A DNA stretch of 64,000 bases from NCBI RefSeq assembly GCF_900109225.1, contig NZ_FNZK01000007.1, forward strand, positions 62,001 through 126,000, written 5' to 3'. This stretch comes from Propionispira arboris (GTDB taxonomy: Bacteria > Bacillota > Negativicutes > Selenomonadales > Selenomonadaceae). How positions within the stretch are numbered: the first letter of the stretch is position 1; each line of letters opens with the position of its first letter. Made by a program: the position numbers and the translations under genes. Under the pieces are notes generated by a model that worked only from the letters and a program-made list of their open reading frames with translations, was not told where the DNA came from and did not search any database. Of this stretch, positions 51,484-64,000 are shown one piece after another.

Positions 51484-51600
51484 TTGAAAAGTTGGGTGGC
51501 GTGGGTATGACGGAGCCCGTGGGCAGTGATCAAAATCTTTCCCCCAGACTCTTTTGAACTATCAAACGTTGTAAAAAATATTTACATGGTGGTATCGTAT

Positions 51601-51852
51601 ATGGTACTGTTGAGTCAGATAGAAAAGCTTTTGCAGCGAATCAGGAACAACCCTAAATCTGTTCGATTTGAAGAACTGGAAAAGATTTTAAAAAAAGCAG
51701 GGTTTAAGTGTAGGCAGCCGAATGGGGGTTCTAGCCATCATTCATATACGAAACCAGGTATCCCGATGATATTGACGATTCCGTATAAAGAGCCGTATGT
51801 AAAAGAATTTTATGTGAAGTTGGTTATAAAAGCATTGGAAGAAAAAGATTGA
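51601..51852 (+). CDS. hicA: HicA-family mRNA interferase toxin
   Basis: 83 residues from ATG 51601; upstream in-frame ATGs lack a ribosome site and run into tRNA-remnant sequence. The dsRBD-like fold is evident: VRFEELEKILKKAGFKCRQ, then GGSSHHSYTKPG with the catalytic histidine, and the tail YVKEFYVKLVIKALEE. Cleaves mRNA. Paired with hicB 76 bases downstream. Confidence 0.9.
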   Translation: MVLLSQIEKLLQRIRNNPKSVRFEELEKILKKAGFKCRQPNGGSSHHSYTKPGIPMILTIPYKEPYVKEFYVKLVIKALEEKD

Positions 51853-51928
51853 TAAAGTGTGCGAGCCTTTGTTAAACTTTGGCTTATTAAATTTATTATA
51901 AATATCACGATAGAAAGAAGTGAAAAGC

Positions 51929-52294
51929 ATGAAAAAAAATATAGAGTATTATATGAAATTACCTTATAAAGAAATTATAGAAGCATCTTCTGAGGGGGGC
52001 TATGTTGGATATATTCCGGATCTAAAAGGATGTATTACGCAGGCGGAAACAAAAACCGAATTATTAGATATGTTGGAGGATGCAAAGAAGGGGTGGATTG
52101 AAACTGCTTTGGAGTCAGGGATAGATATTCTAGAACCAGTTCATGACGATGATTTTAGTGGTAAATTTAATCTAAGATTGCCTAAGAGTTTGCATAGAAA
52201 TTTAGCTGCGTGCGCAAAAGATGAAGGTGTAAGTTTAAATCAAATGGCTATGTGCCTTATCGCAAGTGGTCTTCATGTTCCGCTAACTAAATAA
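51929..52294 (+). CDS. hicB: HicB-family antitoxin
   Basis: 121 residues. ATG 51929 is well placed after AAGAAGTGA; GTG 51920 is possible. N-terminal partial RNase H-like HicB domain (GGYVGYIPDLKGCITQAETK) and C-terminal ribbon-helix-helix (GKFNLRLPKSLHRNLAACAK, EGVSLNQM). Neutralises HicA and represses the pair. The cassette lies between two direct repeats. Confidence 0.92.
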   Translation: MKKNIEYYMKLPYKEIIEASSEGGYVGYIPDLKGCITQAETKTELLDMLEDAKKGWIETALESGIDILEPVHDDDFSGKFNLRLPKSLHRNLAACAKDEGVSLNQMAMCLIASGLHVPLTK

Positions 52295-52295
52295 T

Positions 52296-52335
52296 ATAAG
52301 CAAAGGTCGTTTCGAAGCAGACGGTCTTTGCTTAT
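52296..52335 (+). terminator. hairpin after hicB
   Basis: ATAAGCAAAG / CTTTGCTTAT with inner GTCGT / ACGG; only a weak T tract follows. Confidence 0.6.
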
Positions 52336-52392
52336 GTCACTTTTTAACTATTCAGTAACCACTTAAAATGTCCACTAAAAAAATCATTGGAT

Positions 52393-52560
52393 ATATCGGA
52401 ACTGGAAAAAGTGACATACAATTGGATCGATTGACTCCTGAAAAAGCGAAAAGGTAATCTATAGAATTATGCATAGATTACCTTTTCGCTTTTGCTGATT
52501 TTTAGGGTGCAATAAGTGGGTGTTTCTATAGGAAAATATAACGAAGTGTGAATTTTTAAG
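52393..52560 (+). repeat. 165-bp direct repeat, copy 2 (right of hicAB)
   Basis: See copy 1 at 51270. Hairpin arms here: AGCGAAAAGGTAATCTAT / ATAGATTACCTTTTCGCT. Confidence 0.85.
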
Positions 52561-52585
52561 AAAAATATTGCTTTAAAAACCCAGT

Positions 52586-52638
52586 GAAATCAATTGTACC
52601 GCAAGGTACCGTGGGTTCGAATTCCACCCTCTCTGCCA
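52586..52638 (+). pseudogene. severed 3' half of tRNA-Ser
   Basis: GAAATCAAT, then the variable arm TGTACCGCAAGGTACC, T-arm GTGGGTTCGAATTCCAC and acceptor CCTCTCTGCCA. It completes the 5' half at 46012 (same anticodon-stem sequence ATCAAT), which places the original single gene across a 6.5-kb insertion. Confidence 0.85.
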
Positions 52639-52651
52639 GTAGTGATTTCCA

Positions 52652-52684
52652 GGCTTCGCATGGCTTGCGCGGAGCCTTTTTTTA
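52652..52684 (+). terminator. terminator after tRNA-Ser remnant
   Basis: GGCTTCGCATGGCTTGCGCGGAGCC then T7; homologous to those at 46447 and 58437. Confidence 0.85.
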
Positions 52685-52886
52685 TTTTATAAAATTAAGT
52701 CAGAAACATACACTTACGAAATAATTTTCTGGTCTAGAGGCAGACTGAGCGGCTAATTTATATAAAGCGGAGGGGTGATTGTTAGGCCGGTTTGATTTCA
52801 TAAAATAACGATATTATCAGAAAAAAAACATTTTTACAAAAATAATGTTGATTTTAGATTATGGTGAGTGTAAAATGAAAGCTGTC

Positions 52887-53011
52887 AAAGAAAACGTTTG
52901 CTTTTTGAAAGTAGATCAATTCTCGGCTTGGTGTCGAAGTAGTGTGAAGTTTTGTACCAGTCGGCTTAATTTGATAAGGTAAATTTGTTTAATAAAAAGA
53001 AAACGTTTACT
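52887..53011 (+). promoter_or_regulatory. paired LacI/CcpA-type operators upstream of the lactose cassette
   Basis: AAAGAAAACGTTTGCT (52887-52902) and AAAGAAAACGTTTACT (52996-53011), 109 bases apart. The core AACGTT palindrome is typical of LacI-family sites and close to cre. Two sites at this distance would allow looping. No LacI-type gene is in the window. The rest of 52685-53083 has no gene. Confidence 0.7.
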
Positions 53012-53083
53012 ATGACGAATGAAACAAAGATGCAATAAATAATTTGTTGGTATTGACTAAAAAATAAGATGAGGTGATTTTTT

Positions 53084-53686
53084 ATGAATGAAAAAGTTGT
53101 GATAACCGTTAGTAGGCAGTATGGTTGTGGTGGACGTGAGCTAGCAACAAAATTAGCAGAAAAATTAAATATTAAACTATATGATAGACAAATTATTCAT
53201 ATCGCAGCAGCCAAGTTAGGGATTAATGATTTGAGTGAAAGTGATTTGTTAGAGCTGGAGAATCAAGTGCAACCATTATCTTTAAGTTTTATACCATTTC
53301 ATTCCTTTGGTAGTCATATGGGAAACTCTAGCCGAGGCCTGTTCTTAGCTGAAACGAGTGTAGTTAGAAAACTGGCTCAAGATGGATCATGTGTTATCTT
53401 AGGTCGTTGTGCTGATTATGTTTTAGAGAATGATCCCAATCATTTTTCTATTTTTGTTTGTGCAGATGATGCCTATAGAGAAAAAAGAGGGACTGAAACT
53501 TATGATGGTAAATCTTTGAAAGAATTAGATGCTGAAAATGAAAAAAGAGCTGGGTATTATCAGTATTATACAGGTAGAAAATGGGGCGTAGGCTCTAATT
53601 ATGATCTCGTTGTAAATACCAGTAAAATTTCATTAGATAAAATCGTCGATGGGATTATTGAATATATAAATGCGATACAAAGATAA
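53084..53686 (+). CDS. cytidylate kinase-like family protein
   Basis: 200 residues. VITVSRQYGCGGRELATKLAEKL is the P-loop variant of the AAA_26/cytidylate-kinase-like family; IKLYDRQIIHIAA and VILGRCADYVLENDPN follow in the usual order. Predicted nucleoside-monophosphate-kinase fold, function unproven in such stand-alone copies. First gene of the lactose cassette; ATG after GAGGTGA. Confidence 0.85.
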   Translation: MNEKVVITVSRQYGCGGRELATKLAEKLNIKLYDRQIIHIAAAKLGINDLSESDLLELENQVQPLSLSFIPFHSFGSHMGNSSRGLFLAETSVVRKLAQDGSCVILGRCADYVLENDPNHFSIFVCADDAYREKRGTETYDGKSLKELDAENEKRAGYYQYYTGRKWGVGSNYDLVVNTSKISLDKIVDGIIEYINAIQR

Positions 53687-53742
53687 GAGAAACAAGAGGA
53701 ATTAGGTTAAGAAAAAGTAAGATTATAGCGGGAGGCGTTACA

Positions 53743-58360
<4,618 letters not shown>

Positions 58361-58388
58361 ATGAGGCGTGATTAGAGGATGATTTCAT

Positions 58389-58424
58389 AGTACCGCAAGG
58401 TGCGTGGATCAAATCTATCTGCCA
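58389..58424 (+). repeat. tRNA-Ser 3' remnant at the right edge of the lactose cassette
   Basis: AGTACCGCAAGG, a shortened T-arm, and ATCTGCCA; diverged but in the same order as at 52586, and followed by the same terminator family. Confidence 0.75.
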
Positions 58425-58436
58425 GTAGTAATTTTG

Positions 58437-58472
58437 AGGCTTCGCGTAGTTTGTGCGAAGCCTTTTTTTTTG
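58437..58472 (+). terminator. terminator after the third tRNA-Ser remnant
   Basis: GGCTTCGCG / TGCGAAGCC then T9. Confidence 0.9.
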
Positions 58473-58767
58473 CGTAAAAATAAAATTTGAATTCATGACT
58501 TGTTTATAACGAAGGAGGCTAAAGGTTTTTGTGTATAGGTGCAATGTTAGTAACTTCTTGTTTTAATTACCTTTATTGTATAGGATAGTGTCGAGAAAAA
58601 TTTCAGAAATTTGTTAACTAAATAGTTCAAAGCTATGATAAGTTTTGCGAATATTTCCACGACAATACACAGAGATTGGATTTTTCCTACTGTTATTAGA
58701 AAATTCTGCGTTTTATAATTTTACATTTATACATATAATGAAAGCATAGGGATGGGAGGAAGAAACT
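58473..58767. other. gap before the sugar operon
   Basis: No gene. AT-rich; TATAAT at 58734-58739 is a probable -10, with no good -35. Confidence 0.4.
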
Positions 58768-60255
58768 ATGGCTGTAGCAGGCATCGATATTGGATCAAGT
58801 GGATGTAAAATTATTGTATATGATGAAAATGGTCAAGACATATTTAAAGTACATCAAAACTATGCTGGTAAGCGTTATCAGGAGCAAGAAGAAATCGATG
58901 CAAATGACATATGGAGTTCTGTTCGAAAATCTATTATAATTGCCGCACAAAAAATCGGGAATATAGAGGCAATAACGGTTACTTCTTTTGGTGAATCATT
59001 CGTTTTATTGGATGAGATGGACCAAGTGCTATTTCCGGTACTTATGTATACGGATATTCGGGGGAGTGAACAAGCCACTCAAATGATGAAAGATTTTGAT
59101 TTTAAAAAAGTCGCAGCTGTCACGGGCGCGAAGATACATTACATGTTTTCCTTGCCTAAATTGATGTGGATAAAACAGTATCATCCAGATATTTTTCGTA
59201 GGACGGCACATATATGTTTGATTCAAGATTATATTGTATATATGCTTACTGGAACTTTACAAATTGATTATTCTATAGCGGCACGCACACTCGCTTTTGA
59301 TATAAAAGAAAAACGGTGGGATCAGGAACTTTTGAAGTACAGTGGAATCAGTGAAAAATTATTGTCACGACCAGTTCCATCGGGAACTACTGCTGGAAGG
59401 ATTAAAAGTGAACTCTCAGAACAATGGGGAATTTCGGACAATATAATAATTGTAACAGGATGTCATGATCAGGTTGCTGCCGCAGTAGGGTGTGGGATAT
59501 TTGCAGATGGAAGTGCAGTGGATGGCGCTGGAACAGTAGAATGTATAACCCCTGTAATAGAGGGGTTTCCTGCTAGTGATATTTTGTCCGAAGGCGGAAT
59601 CGCAATTGTACCATACATTATACCCAATAAATATGTCTGTTATGCGTTTTCATTCGCTGGTGGATCTTTGATAAAATGGTATAAAGATAATTTTGCAAAA
59701 TATGAAATAATTTTGGCAGAGAAAAAACAAACAGATAGTTATTCTTTACTGGAAGAAGACATCGAGGCAGTCCCGGGAAATATATTGGTTGTTCCTCATT
59801 TTAATGGTGCGGCTACACCCTACATGGATGGAGGCGCAAAAGGCGCTATAATCGGGTTGTCTTTGTCGCATACAGCAAAAGATATTTATAAATCATTGAT
59901 GGAAGGTGTGGCATATGAAATGCTTGGCAATATAATATTTTTGGAAAAAGCGGGAATTAAGTTGAACTATTTGCATTCAACGGGTGGTGGTGCTAAATCT
60001 GCTCTTTGGATGCAAATTAAGGCAAATATGTTAAATAAAGAGCTTATATCTGTACAAGGTGATGAAGCTGGAACTGTCGGCTCAGCTATGCTTGCAGCGG
60101 TTGCTTTAGGACAATACAAAAACATTGAAGATGCAGCAAAAAAGTTCGTTCATATGGCGCATAAGTATAAGGCTCGTAAAGATTATACGAAACAATATGC
60201 TGAACAATATGAAAAATACAAAAAGTTATATAATTTATTAAAAACAGTAAGGTAG
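58768..60255 (+). CDS. FGGY-family carbohydrate kinase
   Basis: 495 residues, GGAGGA site. The opening GIDIGSSGCKIIVYD and the ATP-domain TGGGAKSALWMQIKANM then GDEAGTVGSAMLAAV fit the FGGY family, nearest to xylulokinase in layout. Phosphorylates a pentulose, polyol or similar sugar at the expense of ATP. First gene of a five-gene operon with an aldolase and Rbs-type transporter, so it should act on the imported sugar. Confidence 0.92.
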   Translation: MAVAGIDIGSSGCKIIVYDENGQDIFKVHQNYAGKRYQEQEEIDANDIWSSVRKSIIIAAQKIGNIEAITVTSFGESFVLLDEMDQVLFPVLMYTDIRGSEQATQMMKDFDFKKVAAVTGAKIHYMFSLPKLMWIKQYHPDIFRRTAHICLIQDYIVYMLTGTLQIDYSIAARTLAFDIKEKRWDQELLKYSGISEKLLSRPVPSGTTAGRIKSELSEQWGISDNIIIVTGCHDQVAAAVGCGIFADGSAVDGAGTVECITPVIEGFPASDILSEGGIAIVPYIIPNKYVCYAFSFAGGSLIKWYKDNFAKYEIILAEKKQTDSYSLLEEDIEAVPGNILVVPHFNGAATPYMDGGAKGAIIGLSLSHTAKDIYKSLMEGVAYEMLGNIIFLEKAGIKLNYLHSTGGGAKSALWMQIKANMLNKELISVQGDEAGTVGSAMLAAVALGQYKNIEDAAKKFVHMAHKYKARKDYTKQYAEQYEKYKKLYNLLKTVR

Positions 60256-60265
60256 GTGGAATTTT

Positions 60266-61141
60266 ATGCTGGCTAAATTAAGTGATGTTTTAGAAAGTGC
60301 GCAAAGAGAAGAATTTGCCGTAGGAGCTTTTAATACACCGAATTTAGAATCGATTTTAGGTGTGCTGAATGCAGCTGAAGAATTAGGTTGCCCCGTAATA
60401 CTTATGCATGCTGAAGTTCATGAGGATTTGATACCTATTGATATCATTGGTCCAATCATGCTTTATATGGCAAAACGAGCAAAAGTACCAGTTTGTGTTC
60501 ATTTGGATCATGGAGAAAGTATACCTTTGCTAGAAAAAGCAATGAAATTAGGATTCACCTCCGTAATGTATGATGGTTCGTTACTACCTTATGAAGAAAA
60601 TGTAGAAAATACAAAAAAAATTGTGCAGATGGCTCGAAATTATAATGTTTCGGTTGAAGCTGAAATTGGTATTATCAATAGAGAAGGTGGCCAAAATGAA
60701 ATTTCTTTTAAAACAATGGAGCATATGTATACGGATCCGATGACTGCTAAATTATTTGTCGAAAGTACGCAGATTGATGCATTAGCTTGTGCTTTTGGGA
60801 CAGCCCATGGAATTTATAAAGAAAAACCTCTATTGGATTTTTCCAGGGTAAAAGAAATTTCACGTTTGATAAAAATTCCATTAGTCATGCATGGCGGATC
60901 GGGCGTATCTTTTGATGACTATCGGAAGGCAATATCTTCAGGTATAAGAAAAATTAATTATTATACATATATGGCGAAATATGCTGGGGAAAAGGTTAGC
61001 GGTAAACTTCAAGAAGCCAAAGGGATTCCATATTATCATGATATCTTTTCTTGGGGAACGGAGGCGATGGAAGAGCATGCCAAAGACGTTCTGCGTGTTT
61101 TTTCAAAAACAAGCAGATGGAACTATCATGATGATATTTAG
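60266..61141 (+). CDS. class II ketose-bisphosphate aldolase (FbaA/GatY/KbaY family)
   Basis: 291 residues. Zinc ligands: HLDHG near 82, EAEIG near 133, GTAHG near 176 and MHGGSG near 208, followed by KINYYT. Splits a ketose (bis)phosphate to a triose phosphate and an aldehyde; the exact substrate cannot be told from FbaA-type features. Starts 10 bases after the kinase stop, thus coupled with it. Confidence 0.92.
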   Translation: MLAKLSDVLESAQREEFAVGAFNTPNLESILGVLNAAEELGCPVILMHAEVHEDLIPIDIIGPIMLYMAKRAKVPVCVHLDHGESIPLLEKAMKLGFTSVMYDGSLLPYEENVENTKKIVQMARNYNVSVEAEIGIINREGGQNEISFKTMEHMYTDPMTAKLFVESTQIDALACAFGTAHGIYKEKPLLDFSRVKEISRLIKIPLVMHGGSGVSFDDYRKAISSGIRKINYYTYMAKYAGEKVSGKLQEAKGIPYYHDIFSWGTEAMEEHAKDVLRVFSKTSRWNYHDDI

Positions 61142-61178
61142 TTGTTTTATAAATTAAAAAAAGGAGATGGAGAAAGTA

Positions 61179-62177
61179 ATGAAAAAAAAGTTTTTGCTTT
61201 TAATGACTTGTTTATTTGCAATCAGTTCCCTGTTGACGGGGTGCGGTGCATCTTCTGGATCGGCAGAAAATACATCAGGTTCGAGTAAAACGGATAAGCA
61301 GATCAAATTGGGCTTTGTTTGTATGAATTTAGGAAATCCTTGGTTTGTTTCAGTAAAAAAGGGATTTGAGGATGCCTGTAAAGAAGAGGGCGTTGATGCA
61401 TTGACTATAGACTCGCAATATAAAGTCGATAAACAGGTTAGCGATATGGAGAGTCTTGTAAATGCAGGGTATAGTGCTATTATGCTAGCTCCTATTGATA
61501 AAAATGCAACAAAAGATATTGTAGAAAAAGCAAAAGCTGCTGGTATTGCGACGAGCTGTGTTGCGCAGAGCCAAGATAACACGAATATGCGGTACATTGT
61601 TGATGAACATACGTATGGTGAATTTATTGGTAAACAGGCAGCGGAATGGATCAACAAAAATTTAGCCTCGAATCCAAAGGTGAAAGTAGCAATTATTTCT
61701 CAGGATAATGTGGATTCTGTAATTCCTAGAGGAAATGGCGTAGAAGAAACTATAAAAAAAATGTGTCCGAACATTGAAATTGTTGCCAGACAGGCTGGTG
61801 ATACTCCGGAACTTGGCATGAAGATTATTGAAAGTGTTTTGCAGCAGCATCCGGATCTCAATGTTGTAGTCGCAACAAATGATTCTGGGGGACTTGGCGG
61901 ATACCAAGCAATGGTTTCAGCCAATATTTCCGGTGATGATAGAGCTGTATTTTCCGGTGATGCAACGGCAGAATGTTTAGCGGCAATGAAAAAGCCAAAT
62001 TCTATTTACCGAGGCACTGTTGACTTGTTCCCCTACAAGGCTGGTTATGAAAGTGCTAAAGCATTGATTAAATATATCAGAGAAGGTATTCCGGCGCAGC
62101 AGGAAACTATAATTTTTGCACCGGTTCCAGTTCCAGTCGAAGACTTGCTTAGCGGTAAATACGTACCGAAAGGCTGA
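61179..62177 (+). CDS. sugar ABC transporter substrate-binding lipoprotein (Rbs type)
   Basis: 332 residues from ATG 61179; the ATG at 61167 overlaps the AAGGAG site. Lipoprotein signal with lipobox LLTGC at residues 19-23. The PBP type 1 fold is evident (KLGFVCMNLGNPWFVSVKKG, ATNDSGGLGGYQAM). Captures the sugar outside the membrane for the downstream ATPase and permease. Confidence 0.93.
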   Translation: MKKKFLLLMTCLFAISSLLTGCGASSGSAENTSGSSKTDKQIKLGFVCMNLGNPWFVSVKKGFEDACKEEGVDALTIDSQYKVDKQVSDMESLVNAGYSAIMLAPIDKNATKDIVEKAKAAGIATSCVAQSQDNTNMRYIVDEHTYGEFIGKQAAEWINKNLASNPKVKVAIISQDNVDSVIPRGNGVEETIKKMCPNIEIVARQAGDTPELGMKIIESVLQQHPDLNVVVATNDSGGLGGYQAMVSANISGDDRAVFSGDATAECLAAMKKPNSIYRGTVDLFPYKAGYESAKALIKYIREGIPAQQETIIFAPVPVPVEDLLSGKYVPKG

Positions 62178-62190
62178 AGCTTGTAAAAAG

Positions 62191-62231
62191 AATGTGCATG
62201 CTTGTCTGCCAGCAGCGTGCACATTTTATTT
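62191..62231 (+). terminator. intercistronic attenuator-like hairpin
   Basis: AATGTGCA / TGCACATT, T-rich after. Placed between the binding-protein and ATPase genes, where partial termination is common so that binding protein is made in excess. Confidence 0.75.
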
Positions 62232-62246
62232 TTAGGAGGGGTGGTA

Positions 62247-63734
62247 ATGGGAAAACCAATACTCAAAATCAATCATATCGCAAAATATTATCCGGGGGTA
62301 AAAGCTTTGGATGATATTAATTTTGAAATTTACGAAGGTGATACACATGCGATTTGTGGTGAAAATGGGGCAGGTAAGTCAACCTTTATAAAGATTCTTA
62401 CGGGTGCGAATACGCCGACGAAAGGAACCATAGAATTCGCCGGAAAAAAATATGATCATTTTACACCACATGAGGCGATGGAATTAGGTATCAGTGTGAT
62501 TTATCAAGAATTTAGCTTAATTCCTTATTTGTCGGTAGCTGAAAACATTTTTTTTGGTAGAGAATTAAAAAAAGGTATATTTCGTGATATGAAAAAAATG
62601 AATGATGTGGCTAGAAAACTCTGTGTGGAAATGGGCGTTGATATAGATGTAGAAGCTCGAGTTTGCGATTTAGGTGTGGCATATCAACAGATTGTGGAAA
62701 TTATGAAAGCTGTGTCCAGAAAAGCAAAACTGCTTATTATGGATGAACCTACAGCTCCATTGACAATAAATGAAACAAATATTTTTTTTGGTATTGTTAA
62801 AAAACTGCAAAAAGATGGAGTAACAATAATTTTTATTTCACATCGCTTGGAAGAGGTTTTTGAACTCTGTCAACGAGTTACCGTTTTTTGTGACGGAAAA
62901 TATATTACCACGAAAGCAGTAAAGGAAATAGACAAAAATCAGCTTATTTCCTTTATGGTAGGTCGAGCCCTAGCAGATGACTATCCGAAACCAAACAGCA
63001 ATTGTGGTGAGGTTATTTTAAAAGTTGAGGACTTAACAAATTACAGAGTTAAAAATATTTCTTTTGATCTTCATCGAGGTGAAATTTTAGGCTTTGGGGG
63101 TCTTGTTGGTGCAGGACGAACGGAATTAGCCCGGGTTCTTTTTGGCGCAGATGTTTATGAAAGTGGCAATATGCTCTTGCGGGGCAAAGCATATAAACCG
63201 CATTTGCCGGGTGATGCTCTATCTTCTGGAATTGGATTAATTCCAGAAGATAGAAAGAATCAGGGGGTTATTCTGGGGCTTAGTATAAAGGATAATATTG
63301 TATATAGCGTCTTGGATCGCTGCTGTCAGAAGATGTTTTCCTATATACAGCCGGAAAAAGAACGTGCTTATGTAGATAAATATATACATGAACTCAATAT
63401 CAAGACTCCTAGTGTGGACCAATTGGTGCGTAATTTATCTGGAGGAAATCAACAAAAAGTTGTTTTGGGGAAAATGCTTTCTACAGAATGTGATATATTG
63501 ATTTTTGATGAACCAACAAGAGGCATTGACGTTGGTGCTAAATACGAAATTTATCAGTTGATGTGCAAAATTGTGGATCAGGGGAAAAGCATCATCATGA
63601 TAAGTTCTGATATGCCAGAATTGATTGGCATGTCAGATCGAATTGTTGTAATGTGTGCAGGCAATATTGCTGGAGAACTTGATAAAAAAGAATTTTCTCA
63701 GGAAAAGATCTTAGAGTTAGCATCAATTCATTAA
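62247..63734 (+). CDS. sugar ABC transporter ATPase (RbsA type, two ABC domains)
   Basis: 495 residues from ATG 62247 (AGGAGG upstream). N-terminal domain: Walker A GENGAGKST near 40 and Walker B LLIMDEPTAPL. C-terminal domain: degenerate GLVGAGRTEL, signature LSGGNQQKVVLGKML and IFDEPTRGIDVGA, the RbsA/XylG/MglA hallmark. Energises import with the permease that follows. Confidence 0.95.
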   Translation: MGKPILKINHIAKYYPGVKALDDINFEIYEGDTHAICGENGAGKSTFIKILTGANTPTKGTIEFAGKKYDHFTPHEAMELGISVIYQEFSLIPYLSVAENIFFGRELKKGIFRDMKKMNDVARKLCVEMGVDIDVEARVCDLGVAYQQIVEIMKAVSRKAKLLIMDEPTAPLTINETNIFFGIVKKLQKDGVTIIFISHRLEEVFELCQRVTVFCDGKYITTKAVKEIDKNQLISFMVGRALADDYPKPNSNCGEVILKVEDLTNYRVKNISFDLHRGEILGFGGLVGAGRTELARVLFGADVYESGNMLLRGKAYKPHLPGDALSSGIGLIPEDRKNQGVILGLSIKDNIVYSVLDRCCQKMFSYIQPEKERAYVDKYIHELNIKTPSVDQLVRNLSGGNQQKVVLGKMLSTECDILIFDEPTRGIDVGAKYEIYQLMCKIVDQGKSIIMISSDMPELIGMSDRIVVMCAGNIAGELDKKEFSQEKILELASIH

Positions 63735-63750
63735 CAATGGAGGGGTTATT

Positions 63751-64000
63751 ATGGAACGGAACAATGTAGTACGTTGGTTGCTAAATTATGGAATTATATT
63801 AATCTTGTGTTTATTGGTGATCAGTTTTTCCTTTGCCACGGCAAATTTCATGAAATTGTCGACGATATTTACGATTTTAAAACAAGTATCTATCATCGGA
63901 ATTATTTCCGTTGGGATGACATATGTTATGCTAACGGGTGGGATTGATTTGTCGGTGGGGTCTATTGCGGGAGTATCGGCAGTTACGGCTGCAATTTTAA
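63751..64000 (+). CDS. sugar ABC transporter permease (RbsC type), 3' end outside window
   Basis: Starts at ATG 63751 after GGAGGGG, 16 bases beyond the ATPase stop, and is open to the window end (83 codons). Two hydrophobic helices and the family signature GGIDLSVGS near residue 65 (TYVMLTGGIDLSVGSIAG) identify the BPD_transp_2 permease. Cut only by the window edge. Confidence 0.93.
   Translation, partial: MERNNVVRWLLNYGIILILCLLVISFSFATANFMKLSTIFTILKQVSIIGIISVGMTYVMLTGGIDLSVGSIAGVSAVTAAIL

Noticed and set aside
51270-52560. CRISPR array
   Set aside because: Only two long repeats, separated by a toxin-antitoxin gene pair; no short regularly spaced repeats and no cas genes in the window.
61154-61657. 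Minus-strand frame of 167 codons opposite the sugar-binding lipoprotein
   Set aside because: Antisense to a clear lipoprotein gene within an operon; no ribosome site.

Overview
The window looks like chromosomal DNA of a low-GC anaerobic firmicute, most likely a Negativicutes member (inference; no rRNA is present). Support comes from the NirJ1/NirJ2 pair, [FeFe]-hydrogenase maturation genes, a DUF441 membrane protein, strong AGGAGG-type ribosome binding sites and a firmicute-style LexA box at recA. Most genes are on the + strand.

Left part (1-19.3 kb): the 3' end of a SNF2-type helicase, dinB, a 6S RNA on the minus strand, small conserved genes, an amino-acid permease, a dense cluster of DnaA boxes next to tRNA-Arg(ACG), a TetR regulator, two heme-pathway radical-SAM enzymes (NirJ1/NirJ2), a HAD phosphatase, a MATE pump, a MerR regulator with its own 19-bp-spacer promoter, a DUF362 ferredoxin-like protein, a PHP phosphoesterase, a small secreted repeat protein behind a triple 11-bp repeat, and an odd degenerate ABC ATPase behind a Fur-like box. 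Two copies of a structured element (2387-2513 and 15870-15950) share conserved segments and have compensating stems.

Arsenic region (19.5-23.6 kb): arsR, acr3, a broken DGC-domain gene, a MarR regulator, and an arsenite methyltransferase fused to an ArsN2-like acetyltransferase. Its conserved first catalytic cysteine codon is an in-frame UGA followed by a SECIS-like hairpin, so it is a candidate selenoprotein; a separate A7-tract frameshift lies further downstream.

Middle part (23.9-46 kb): a TM1266-type regulator with hydG and hydF, a SRPBCC/MarR pair, a phosphoesterase, a secreted two-domain protein, tRNA-Arg(CCT), an XRE-methyltransferase fusion, an aldo/keto reductase, a polyferredoxin membrane protein with a His/Met-rich partner, a phage-type repressor with a divergent operator, an EFR1 ferredoxin, an NlpC/P60 hydrolase, an ABC-F ATPase, recA with an SOS box, a LysR/MFS divergent pair, and tadA.

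tRNA-Ser island (46.0-58.5 kb): tRNA-Ser(CGA) sequence occurs five times: a severed 5' half, one intact gene, and three 3' remnants. These delimit cassettes carrying a single-gene AAA-ATPase/DUF4435 protein resembling a fused PARIS defence system, small unknown genes and a decayed gene, a hicAB toxin-antitoxin pair between 165-bp direct repeats, and a lactose cassette (cytidylate-kinase-like protein, GPH sugar symporter, lacZ) with two LacI/CcpA-type operators. No integrase gene is visible. The right end (58.7-64 kb) is a sugar operon: FGGY kinase, class II aldolase, and an Rbs-type ABC transporter whose permease runs off the window.
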